This document shows positions 16,405-23,557 of a stretch of 64,000 bases of DNA, piece by piece (the first letter of the stretch is position 1; every line of letters starts with the position of its first letter). The position numbers and the translations under genes are program-made. This DNA is from CAVPXC01 sp963709505 (lineage in GTDB: Bacteria > Chloroflexota > Anaerolineae > JAAEKA01). The notes below the pieces were generated by a model that worked only from the letters and a program-made list of their open reading frames with translations, did no database searches and was not told the origin of the DNA. The stretch covers positions 62,001 through 126,000 of the forward strand of contig CAVPXC010000019.1 in NCBI GenBank assembly GCA_963709505.1. Direction: 5' to 3'.

Positions 16405-17347
16405 TTTCCGCAACTCGTTTTTGCGCCAAAGCGCAGTATTCCTCAGAAACATCGTAACCGACGAAATGCCGGCCAGTGCGAACGGCGGCGACGGCAGTGG
16501 CCCCGGAACCCATGAATGGGTCCAAAACCAGGGTGCCGGGGCTAGTGTAGAGCAGGATCAGCCGCCTGGGCAATTCGATCGGGAACGGTGCCGGGTGATC
16601 GACACCGGACTCGGTGGTCATTGGCCAGATGCTCTCGCCGGGCTGGGTGACGTATTGCCAAGCCGCTCGGGCCATGGATTCGGCGATCCAGGCGTCGTCT
16701 TTGTCGCGACGACGCGCGTCTTTAAGCTTGTCCCTTAACTTCCGTTCGAGATCGGCCAAGCTATAGGGCGATTTGTCGTCCTGGTTTGCCTCTGGCCGCC
16801 AGACGCTGCGGGTCCAGTCCACGAACTGGCCTCCGGTGATACCGGTCTTGCCGCCATCCGGCAGCTTGAACTGGTCCTTCGAGAAGACCATGATGTACTC
16901 ATGCATGTCGCGCAGGACTGGATCGGTTGAGCTGGCGAAGCTGCCCCAGGCTGTGCTGATTCCTGCCGATGCGGCCTTGTCCCAAATAATCTCACCGCGC
17001 ATGCACCAGTGAAGGCCCTCCGTACGAGCCATCCGCAAGATCTCGGCGGTGATCAGCGCGTTGAGGGGCAGATAGGGCTTGCGATTCGTGTTGGCAATAT
17101 TGATGCAAAGCCTTCCACCAGGCGCCAAGACGCGATAGCACTCGCGCCAGACCTGGTTCAGAAATGCCAGATAGCCGTCGAGCGGCAGGTCGTCGCTGTG
17201 GGTGTCATAGGATTTGCCAACATTGTAAGGTGGCGAGGTAACCACGAGCTGTACGCACCCATCCGGTACCTCGGCCATCCGTCGCGCATCAGCGCGGAAT
17301 ATGACGTCTCTCGGACTTGACCGTGCCGGATCATCGTGTGTTGTCAC
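16385..17347 (-). CDS. DNA N4-cytosine/N6-adenine methyltransferase, beta-type order
   Basis: 320 residues. The catalytic motif IV TSPPYN comes near residue 37 and the SAM-binding FMGSGATAVAAVRTGRHFVG near residue 279, a beta-class arrangement. The intervening region includes WRECYRVLAPGGRLCINIAN and MRGEIIWDK. It would methylate an exocyclic amino group in DNA. No restriction partner is visible, so it may be an orphan regulator or the sole remnant of a system. It lies 22 bases after mtnA, within the SAM cluster. The terminal LVDW and stop come from the octamer repeat. Confidence 0.92.
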   Translation of the reverse strand: MTTHDDPARSSPRDVIFRADARRMAEVPDGCVQLVVTSPPYNVGKSYDTHSDDLPLDGYLAFLNQVWRECYRVLAPGGRLCINIANTNRKPYLPLNALITAEILRMARTEGLHWCMRGEIIWDKAASAGISTAWGSFASSTDPVLRDMHEYIMVFSKDQFKLPDGGKTGITGGQFVDWTRSVWRPEANQDDKSPYSLADLERKLRDKLKDARRRDKDDAWIAESMARAAWQYVTQPGESIWPMTTESGVDHPAPFPIELPRRLILLYTSPGTLVLDPFMGSGATAVAAVRTGRHFVGYDVSEEYCALAQKRVAESRLVDW

Positions 17348-17368
17348 GATCTTAACCTCAACCTGGGC

Positions 17369-18430
17369 CTAACTCCGGGTCTTGATTCTCTCGTCCGCCG
17401 CGGCCTTTGCCTGGTGCAGGCTCGTGGTAAACGGCGGGTAGCAAATGCCTTCCTCGGTGATGATCCCTGACAGGTAGCGATGGGGCGTGACGTCGAAGGC
17501 CGGGTTGTAGACCGGCACCCCCTCCGGCGCAATCTGCTCGCCGCCGAAATGTGTCACCTCGTCCGAGGGTCGCTCCTCGATCGGGATGGCATCGCCCGTT
17601 GAGGCGTTCAGGTCGACCGTGGACGTCGGCGCGACGGAGTAGCAGGGAATGCCGTTTTCCTTGGCCAGCACAGCCAGCTTGTAGCTGCCGATCTTGTTGG
17701 CGACGTCGCCGTTGGCGGCGATGCGATCAGCGCCAAAGAGCACGACGTCGACCTTGCCGGCCAGCATCAAGTGCCCGGCGGCGTTGTCGGCGATCAAGTG
17801 CAAAGGAATGCCGGCCTGCATCAATTCCCAGGCGGTCAGGCGGGCGCCTTGCAGGCGCGGCCGGGTCTCGTCCACCCAGACGTGCACAGGGTTGCCCTGC
17901 TCCCAAGCTGCGCGCACGACGCCCAGGGCGGTGCCGTAGTCGACGGCGGCCAGCGAGCCGGTATTGCAGTGATGCAGGATGTTTGCGCCGTGTGGGATCA
18001 CTGTCGCCCCATTGGCTCCCATGCGTCGGTTGATCGCCACATCATCGTCGGCCAGGCGCTCGGCCTCGGCCAGCAGGGCGGAGCGAATGTCGTCCGTGTT
18101 GGGCAATACCAGATGATATGCAAGGTCGATGAGACGCTGCGTGGCCCAGGTCAGATTGACTGCGGTCGGGCGCGCGGCGTCGAGTACCTTCTTGGCGGCT
18201 TCCAGGTCCGCTAATAGACTATCCCGATCGATCGCTGGGCTTTGCTGTGCCGCTAACGCCATACCATATGCGCCGGCCGCGCCGATTGCGGGCGCACCAC
18301 GGATCACCATATCGGTGATGGACTTCGCCACAGCGCGGTGATCGCTGTAGGAGACGATTTCAAACTTCAGCGGCAAGATCCGCTGATCGATCATCCTGAC
18401 CTGGCTGTTTTCCCACCAGATCGTACGCAT
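17369..18430 (-). CDS. mtnA: S-methyl-5-thioribose-1-phosphate isomerase
   Basis: About 353 residues from ATG 18430 (MRTIWWENSQVRMIDQRILP), with GAGG ten bases upstream. Catalytic Cys in HHCNTGSLAAVDYGTALG and Asp in FGADRIAANGDVANKIGSYK, plus MVIRGAPAIGAAGAYGMAL, match MtnA of the eIF2B-like isomerases. It converts methylthioribose-1-P to methylthioribulose-1-P in methionine salvage. It is the first gene behind a SAM-I riboswitch, which would turn it off when SAM is plentiful. Confidence 0.96.
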   Translation of the reverse strand: MRTIWWENSQVRMIDQRILPLKFEIVSYSDHRAVAKSITDMVIRGAPAIGAAGAYGMALAAQQSPAIDRDSLLADLEAAKKVLDAARPTAVNLTWATQRLIDLAYHLVLPNTDDIRSALLAEAERLADDDVAINRRMGANGATVIPHGANILHHCNTGSLAAVDYGTALGVVRAAWEQGNPVHVWVDETRPRLQGARLTAWELMQAGIPLHLIADNAAGHLMLAGKVDVVLFGADRIAANGDVANKIGSYKLAVLAKENGIPCYSVAPTSTVDLNASTGDAIPIEERPSDEVTHFGGEQIAPEGVPVYNPAFDVTPHRYLSGIITEEGICYPPFTTSLHQAKAAADERIKTRS

Positions 18431-18454
18431 TGCCAACCATCCTCGTGCGAAATA

Positions 18455-18480
18455 CAAAAAAAACACGCTCCGAGGAGCGC
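18455..18480 (-). terminator. intrinsic terminator, expression platform of the SAM riboswitch
   Basis: On the minus strand, CGCTCC-TC-GGAGCG (18466-18479) is followed by TGTTTTTTTT (18456-18465). It sits between the aptamer and the mtnA start, as expected for transcriptional control. Confidence 0.88.
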
Positions 18481-18493
18481 GCCAATGGGTCGC

Positions 18494-18683
18494 CTCTCAT
18501 CTTCCAGGTCTGCGCATTGCGCCACCTGCCGGAGTTGGCACCTTGAGCAGTGAACAGTGAACAGTAGCCAGTGAACAGTGGTCAGACGCGTCCGACCTCT
18601 GTTTACTGCCTACTGATTACTGTTCACTGATCCGGTTGCCGGGGGGTCGTCGGGCCGGGTCCCTCGCCCTCTCTGGATGGGAG
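18494..18683 (-). promoter_or_regulatory. SAM-I (S-box) riboswitch with a repeat-extended P3
   Basis: Minus-strand RNA. P1 arms CTCCCATC (18676-18683) and GATGAGAG (18494-18501). Core motifs AGAGAGGGCGAGGGA, then CGGCAACC, then AAGGTGCCAACTCCGGCAG match the SAM-I consensus. The variable P3 loop between GGCAACC and GGTGCC contains 82 bases of CAGTGAA-type heptamers (18548-18629) that pair into a helix of about 39 bp. SAM binding stabilises the aptamer and allows the terminator at 18455-18480 to form. Confidence 0.95.
18548..18629. repeat. heptamer repeat (CAGTGAA) hairpin inside the SAM riboswitch
   Basis: Left arm CAGTGAACAGTGAACAGTAG… and right arm CTGTTTACTGCCTACTG… are imperfect reverse complements meeting at GACGCGTC. 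The same heptamer occurs at 20729-20769 and 48652-48749. Confidence 0.9.
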
Positions 18684-18717
18684 TCTCCAGCTATGCGATT
18701 GTTTTGAACCGAGGCGG

Positions 18718-18746
18718 AATGTAACATAGGGCGGCGTAATTGTCAA
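18718..18746 (-). promoter_or_regulatory. promoter of the mtnA/SAM operon
   Basis: Minus strand: consensus -35 TTGACA (18741-18746), 17-base spacer, -10 TACATT (18718-18723). The predicted start is about 28 bases before the riboswitch P1. Confidence 0.78.
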
Positions 18747-18761
18747 AAGGGGGGGGAGTAG

Positions 18762-18864
18762 AGTGTCAGGTGTCAAGTGTCAGGTGTCAAGTGTCAGGTG
18801 TGTCAAGATGCGCGAACATTGACACTCCGACACTTGGCACCTGACACTCTGCCACACGACACTT
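18762..18864. repeat. heptamer repeat GTCAGGT/GTCAAGT with opposed arm
   Basis: Tandem GTCAGGT and GTCAAGT units at 18762-18808, then reverse-complement units (GACACTC, CACCTGACAC) to 18864, ending three bases before the ruvA stop. The same family recurs at 60935-61005. Confidence 0.85.
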
Positions 18865-18866
18865 GC

Positions 18867-19448
18867 TTACCGCCCGCCAAAACTCGTCAGCGCCAAGCGA
18901 AGGCGTTCTTCGACATCGGTAACGTCGCGCGGCAGGGCTTGTACGGCGCGTTGGGCTTCGACAATGCTATAGCCCAGGGCTGTCAAGGCGTCGATGACCT
19001 CGCCGTCGGTCTCGCTCAAGGCGGCCAGCTCCGGCGACACGTCCGCAGTGGTCTTGATCTTGTCCTTCAACTCGAGGATGATCTTCTCGGCCGTTTTCTT
19101 GCCGACGCCGGGAACGCGCGCGAGGACGCCGGGCTGTTCCTGGCTGATCGCCAAGTGCAGTGCATCGACAGGCATGGCTGAAAGAATGGAAAGCGCTGAC
19201 TTGGGTCCAATCCCTGAAACCCCGAGCAGCAAATGAAAGAGCGCCAACTCCTGTTCGCCGGCGAAGCCGTAAAGTGTAAGCTCCTGTTCGCGTACGTGCA
19301 GGTGAGTGTGTAGGAAGATCTCGTCGCCGGGCCGTACCATGGCCACCAGATCGGCAGGGACAAAAACCTTGATGCCCAGTCCGCCCAAGCCGACGACAAT
19401 GGAGTCCGTTCCGCGCGCCAGGATGCGTCCTTCTAGCGTGGCGATCAT
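18867..19448 (-). CDS. ruvA: Holliday junction branch migration protein RuvA
   Basis: 193 residues. N-terminal OB domain (MIATLEGRILARG), tandem helix-hairpin-helix motifs (LLGVSGIGPKSALSIL and LARVPGVGKKTAEKII) and a C-terminal RuvB-contact domain (DALTALGYSIVEAQRAV). RuvA tetramers bind four-way junctions and load RuvB. Its ATG overlaps the stop of the response-regulator gene as ATGA, so translation is probably coupled. ruvB is not in the window. Confidence 0.97.
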   Translation of the reverse strand: MIATLEGRILARGTDSIVVGLGGLGIKVFVPADLVAMVRPGDEIFLHTHLHVREQELTLYGFAGEQELALFHLLLGVSGIGPKSALSILSAMPVDALHLAISQEQPGVLARVPGVGKKTAEKIILELKDKIKTTADVSPELAALSETDGEVIDALTALGYSIVEAQRAVQALPRDVTDVEERLRLALTSFGGR

Positions 19449-20158
19449 GGCCGCGCCTCGTCCGGATTGCGGAACTTATAGCCCGTGCCGCGCACGGTGA
19501 GGAGGTAGGTGGGTCGCGAGGGGTCGCTCTCGATTTTCTCGCGCAGACGACGAACGGCCACCTCGACCAAGTTGGTGCCGCCGATGAAATCGTATCCCCA
19601 CACAAGCTCAAACAATTCGCTCCTGGTCATTGCTTTGCCGGCGTTGGCCATCAATGTGAAAAGCAAGCGGAATTCAATGGGCGAAACATGCATCGGCGCC
19701 GCGTCGACGCGCACCTCCTGAGCGTCTGTGTCGATGCTGATCCGACCATTAGTCAGCAGAACGGGCGTTTTTTTTTCGACTGTCCACTGCATTCTCCGTA
19801 GAATGGCGTGAACCCGGGCCTGGACTTCTTTGAAAGTAAATGGCTTGGTGATGTAGTCATCCGCGCCGAGTTCGAAGCCTTTGACCAGGTCATCGGTACT
19901 GCCGAGCGCTGTCAGCATGATGATTGGGACGTCGGAGTCCTTGCGAATTTCCTCGCACACAGTGAAGCCATCGATACGGGGCATCATTACGTCCAGCACC
20001 ACGAGATCGAATTGGCCGTCGCGGAATTTCCCCAGCGCTTCCTCTCCATCGCTGACTGCAGTGACCTGATGGCCGATCAACTCCAGCGACATTCGCACAA
20101 GGTTGCGCAACGGCGCTTCATCCTCCGCCAACAAAATGTGTGCCTTCGAGGGTTCCAT
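19445..20158 (-). CDS. OmpR/PhoB-family response regulator
   Basis: 237 residues. Receiver domain with the acidic pair in LLAEDEAP, phospho-acceptor Asp in LVVLDVMMPRIDGF, conserved Thr in IIMLTALG and Lys in ITKPFTF. A C-terminal winged helix follows (MHVSPIEFRLLFTLMANAGK … GTNLVEVAVRRLREKIE … VRGTGYKF). No sensor kinase is adjacent, so the signal is unknown. It lies between ruvC and ruvA, overlapping ruvA by four bases, which might link its expression to DNA repair. Confidence 0.95.
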   Translation of the reverse strand: MEPSKAHILLAEDEAPLRNLVRMSLELIGHQVTAVSDGEEALGKFRDGQFDLVVLDVMMPRIDGFTVCEEIRKDSDVPIIMLTALGSTDDLVKGFELGADDYITKPFTFKEVQARVHAILRRMQWTVEKKTPVLLTNGRISIDTDAQEVRVDAAPMHVSPIEFRLLFTLMANAGKAMTRSELFELVWGYDFIGGTNLVEVAVRRLREKIESDPSRPTYLLTVRGTGYKFRNPDEARP

Positions 20159-20197
20159 ACGATCCTTTCCTTTGCGACAGTTGCCGTCGGTTTGCGG

Positions 20198-20689
20198 CTA
20201 GCCGTTTTCCGCCAGATATTTCAGATGCGCCGAGTGCAGATGACACACGGCGATCGCCACCGCATCGGCTGCGTCATCTGGCGTCGGTACTTCCTCCAAA
20301 TCGAGCAGCAGGCGAACCATTTCTTGCATTTGTTCTTTGCTTGCGGCCCCGTAGCCCGCCACTGCCTGTTTGACCTCGGAAGGCTTGTATTCGTGGATCG
20401 GGAGCCGGGCCTGCGCCGCTGCCAGCAAGATCACGCCGCGGGCGTGTCCGACACTCATAGCTGTGCGCACATTCTTGCTGAAAAACAACTCTTCGATTGC
20501 CACGGCCTCCGGCTGGTAGCGGCGAATCACCTCGCTAAGCTGGCGGTGGATGGTCAACAGCCGTTCCGGCAGAGGAACGCCTGCCGGGGTGGTGATAACG
20601 CCACAAGCGATCAGCTCAAGCTCGTCGCCCTCTTCGACCAGCCCATATCCGGTTATCGCAGTGCCAGGGTCGATGCCAAGAACTAGCAA
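20198..20689 (-). CDS. ruvC: Holliday junction resolvase RuvC
   Basis: 163 residues. RNase H-fold catalytic acids: Asp7 in LVLGIDPGTAITGYG, Glu in AIEELFFSKNVRTA, and the paired Asp in PDDAADAVAIAVCH; KQAVAGYGAASKEQM is the family's basic segment. It cuts four-way junctions produced by RuvAB. It is followed after 39 bases by the response regulator and then ruvA. Confidence 0.96.
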   Translation of the reverse strand: MLVLGIDPGTAITGYGLVEEGDELELIACGVITTPAGVPLPERLLTIHRQLSEVIRRYQPEAVAIEELFFSKNVRTAMSVGHARGVILLAAAQARLPIHEYKPSEVKQAVAGYGAASKEQMQEMVRLLLDLEEVPTPDDAADAVAIAVCHLHSAHLKYLAENG

Positions 20690-20728
20690 GTTTCGGTCCC
20701 CGATCTAGTCCATGGGCGTGAACAGCCT

Positions 20729-20769
20729 AATAGCAGACAGTGAACAGTGAACAGTGAACAGTAAACAGT
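20729..20769. repeat. heptamer tandem repeat CAGTGAA
   Basis: About five copies of CAGTGAA/CAGTAAA in the gap between yebC and ruvC, without an adjacent opposed arm. Same unit as in the SAM riboswitch and at 48652-48749. Confidence 0.85.
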
Positions 20770-20823
20770 GCGGATTGATCGATGTCTACTATGGGTCCAT
20801 TCATGCCGTGCAGTACTAAGAAC

Positions 20824-21570
20824 CTATTCTTCCATCCGCTCCAACAAATCCTCGGAGATTTCCAGATTGGAGTAGACGCTGGTTACGTCCTCGAGCTCTT
20901 CCAGGTGCTCCATCAGGCTCATGACGCTGAACGAGGTTTTGTCATCTAGCGCCAGGAGCATCTTTGGTTTCATTGTTAACTCGGACGTTTCGATTTTGAA
21001 CCCTTGTTTGCGAAACGCATCCTGCACGAGTTTGAGATCACCAGGCTCGGTGTAGATTTCGGCCAGTTCCTCACCAAACTCAACGTCCTCCGCACCCGCT
21101 TCCAGCGCCGCCTCGAAGATCTGATCCTGATCTTGGCCGTTCATGGGGATCGTGATGTAACCCCGGGGCTCAAACTGCCAGGCGACCGAACCACTTTCGC
21201 CCATGGCGCCATTGGCGCGGGTCAGTGCGTGCCGGATCTCCGATACGGTCCGTAGACGGTTGTCAGTCAGCACCTCGATATAGAGGGCCACCCCGCCGGG
21301 ACCGTAGCCCTCATAGGCGATCTCGAGCAACTCATCGGCCTGCTCCGCGCCGGAGCCGCGACGGATAGCCCGCTCGATGTTCTCCTTCGGCATGCTGTTG
21401 GCTTTGGCCTTGTCCACGGCCAGGCGCAGCCTGAAGTTGTACTCTACATCGGCGCTCTCTTTCGCGGCGATTTGGATCTCTCTCGCCAGCTTCGTGAAGA
21501 GGGCGCCACGCTTGGCATCGGCTGCACCCTTCTTACGTTTAATGGTCTTCCATTTTGAATGACCTGACAT
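20824..21570 (-). CDS. yebC: YebC/PmpR-family DNA-binding regulatory protein
   Basis: About 248 residues from ATG 21570 (MSGHSKWKTIKRKKGAADAK), with AAGGAGAG upstream; the frame extends upstream to 21672 without family similarity. Conserved segments: PKENIERAIRRGSG, YEGYGPGGVALYIEVLTDN and GAEDVEFG. YebC-type proteins act as transcription regulators or, as recently shown for some members, in translation of proline-rich stretches. It sits upstream of ruvC, a common arrangement. Confidence 0.95.
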   Translation of the reverse strand: MSGHSKWKTIKRKKGAADAKRGALFTKLAREIQIAAKESADVEYNFRLRLAVDKAKANSMPKENIERAIRRGSGAEQADELLEIAYEGYGPGGVALYIEVLTDNRLRTVSEIRHALTRANGAMGESGSVAWQFEPRGYITIPMNGQDQDQIFEAALEAGAEDVEFGEELAEIYTEPGDLKLVQDAFRKQGFKIETSELTMKPKMLLALDDKTSFSVMSLMEHLEELEDVTSVYSNLEISEDLLERMEE

Positions 21571-21742
21571 AGTTTTGCTCTCCTTCGAAGTTGTCCTCAA
21601 ACGACTTCGAGCATTCGTAATGATTTTCTGGGTGACAAATGCGAAGTCGCGATCGGACAAGCCCTTTGCCAAGGGCTACGCAGCTTTGTGCTGCCATTAT
21701 ACCATACGCTGCCAGGAAAATGGCAAGGCTGGCGTCTCAGCC

Positions 21743-23365
21743 TCAGTCTCTCGCCGCTACCGCCTGAAGGAAGCCCTTGAACAGCGGGTGAGGCCGGTTG
21801 GGACGGCTCTTGAACTCGGGATGGAACTGGCTGCCTAACATCCAGGGATGGTCGCGCAGCTCCGCGATCTCCACCAGGCGACCATCTGGCGAGATCCCAC
21901 TGAAGAGCAACCCGGCCTCACTCAGTTGTTCGCGATAGGCGTTGTTGAACTCAAATCGATGGCGGTGGCGCTCGCCGATTTGCTCTTTGCCGTAGGCGGC
22001 GGCCGCGTTCGTGCCCGGCTGGAGTACGCAGGGATAGGAGCCTAGCCGCATGGTACCGCCCATATCTGCGACGCCGCGCTGGTCGGGCATCAAGTCGATG
22101 ACCGGGTAGGGCGTGTGTGGATCGAACTCGGTGCTGTTGGGCCGGTCGGAGCCGAACGTGTGGCGGGCCAGCTCGATACACATCACCTGCATGCCCAGGC
22201 ATAGGCCGAGATAGGGGATGTGATTCTCGCGCGCGTGACGCGCAGCGATGATCTTGCCCTCGATGCCGCGGTAGCCGAAGCCGCCGGGCACTACGATGCC
22301 GTTGGCGTTTGCCAGTCGGTCGAGCTCGCGGCCTTGCTCCAGGTCTTCGGAGTTGATCCATTCGATCTGCAGACCGCGGTCCAACGCTGTCGATGCGTGG
22401 ATCAGCGACTCGCGCACGCTGATGTAGGCGTCCTGCAGCTCAACGTACTTGCCAACCAGGGCCACACGCAGCGGCGTCGTAGTTTGCTCCGCAGCTGGCC
22501 GGCCCAGGGCTTTTAGCTTGCCCACCATGTGGCGCCAATCGCTCAGATTGGCAACACGCCAGCCGTAGCCAAGCTTACTTGTCAGCCAGTTGCCCAGCCC
22601 AAACTCCTCCAGCATCAGCGGAACCTCGTAGAGCGACGAGACGGTCTCTAACGGCACCACGGCCTCCGACTCCACGTCGCAGAAGAGAGCAATCTTTTCG
22701 CGCAATGCGCGCTCGACCGGGTAGTCGGAGCGGCAGACGATGACGTCGGGCTGGATGCCGATGCCACGCAGCTCGGCTACGCTGTGCTGCGTAGGCTTGG
22801 TCTTCAGCTCACCGGTGGCGCCGATATGCGGCAGCAGGGTGACGTGGATGTATAGCACGTGGTCGCGGCCCACCTCCTTGCGCATTTGGCGGATGGCTTC
22901 GAGAAAGGGCAGGCTCTCGATATCGCCTGCCGTGCCGCCGACCTCGACGATCACGACCTCCGCTTCCGGCTCGCGGCCGGCCAGAAGAATGCGCCGCTTG
23001 ATTTCGTTGGTGACGTGGGGAATCACCTGGATCGTCCCGCCCAGGTAATCGCCGCGGCGCTCCTTGCGCAGCACCTCGGCATAGATCTGGCCGGAGGTGA
23101 CGTTGCTGGCACGGCTGAGGTTTTCGTCGGTGAAACGCTCGTAGTGACCGAGGTCCAGGTCGGTCTCTGCCCCATCCTCGGTGACGAAGACCTCACCGTG
23201 TTGGTATGGGGACATCGTGCCCGGGTCGACGTTGAGATAGGGGTCGAGTTTCTGAATGGATACCGAGATGCCGCGGCTCTTGATCAGCCGGCCGATGGCC
23301 GCTGCGGTGACGCCCTTGCCAAGCGAGCTCACCACACCGCCTGTGACGAAGATGTATTTGGTCAT
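21743..23365 (-). CDS. pyrG: CTP synthase
   Basis: About 540 residues from ATG 23365 (MTKYIFVTGGVVSSLGKGV), with GGAGAG four bases upstream. N-terminal amidoligase domain with P-loop SSLGKGV and DPYLNVDPGTMSP. C-terminal class-I glutaminase with nucleophile Cys in YLGLCLGMQ and the His/Glu pair in QFHPEFKSRP. It makes CTP from UTP, glutamine and ATP. The leader contains a promoter (23529-23557) and an attenuator-like hairpin (23375-23412). Confidence 0.97.
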   Translation of the reverse strand: MTKYIFVTGGVVSSLGKGVTAAAIGRLIKSRGISVSIQKLDPYLNVDPGTMSPYQHGEVFVTEDGAETDLDLGHYERFTDENLSRASNVTSGQIYAEVLRKERRGDYLGGTIQVIPHVTNEIKRRILLAGREPEAEVVIVEVGGTAGDIESLPFLEAIRQMRKEVGRDHVLYIHVTLLPHIGATGELKTKPTQHSVAELRGIGIQPDVIVCRSDYPVERALREKIALFCDVESEAVVPLETVSSLYEVPLMLEEFGLGNWLTSKLGYGWRVANLSDWRHMVGKLKALGRPAAEQTTTPLRVALVGKYVELQDAYISVRESLIHASTALDRGLQIEWINSEDLEQGRELDRLANANGIVVPGGFGYRGIEGKIIAARHARENHIPYLGLCLGMQVMCIELARHTFGSDRPNSTEFDPHTPYPVIDLMPDQRGVADMGGTMRLGSYPCVLQPGTNAAAAYGKEQIGERHRHRFEFNNAYREQLSEAGLLFSGISPDGRLVEIAELRDHPWMLGSQFHPEFKSRPNRPHPLFKGFLQAVAARD

Positions 23366-23374
23366 AAAACTCTC

Positions 23375-23412
23375 CAAAAACAAGAGACACGGGGATGTCT
23401 CGCCGTGTCTCT
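23375..23412 (-). terminator. attenuator-like hairpin just upstream of pyrG
   Basis: Minus-strand perfect 10-bp stem AGAGACACGG/CCGTGTCTCT (23383-23412), followed at once by TTGTTTTT and then the pyrG Shine-Dalgarno GGAGAG. An intrinsic terminator so close to the ribosome binding site implies leader regulation. Confidence 0.72.
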
Positions 23413-23457
23413 GCGATGATAACAGGCGCCCGTTGGACGAACGCTGGATGTTTTTTG

Positions 23458-23522
23458 ATGCAGTCTAATCTGTCTTCTGAAGGACTCGGGTCCAGCAGAA
23501 GTAAAGAGGCCGTGTAACACGG
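23458..23522 (-). promoter_or_regulatory. structured 5' leader of pyrG (candidate sensor)
   Basis: Two clear stems in the minus-strand transcript: CCGTG-TTA-CACGG (23510-23522), right at the predicted transcription start, and CTTCTG…CAGAAG with an inner GGAC/GTCC (23474-23501). A potential 8-bp outer stem (ATGCAGTC/GACTGCAT, 23458-23465 with 23523-23530) overlaps the promoter -10, so it probably cannot form fully in RNA. Confidence 0.45.
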
Positions 23523-23528
23523 GACTGC

Positions 23529-23557
23529 ATGATAGCATAGATGTTGGTAGTGGTCAA
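23529..23557 (-). promoter_or_regulatory. promoter of pyrG
   Basis: Minus strand: -35 TTGACC (23552-23557), 17-base spacer, -10 TATCAT (23529-23534). It begins immediately after the stop codon of the upstream DUF4129 gene. The predicted start falls in a GTCCC run. Confidence 0.75.

Noticed and set aside
23458..23530. A 73-base three-way junction as a complete new riboswitch in the pyrG leader
   Set aside because: Its outer stem overlaps the promoter -10 and transcription start, so the RNA cannot contain both strands; only the two inner hairpins and the attenuator were kept.
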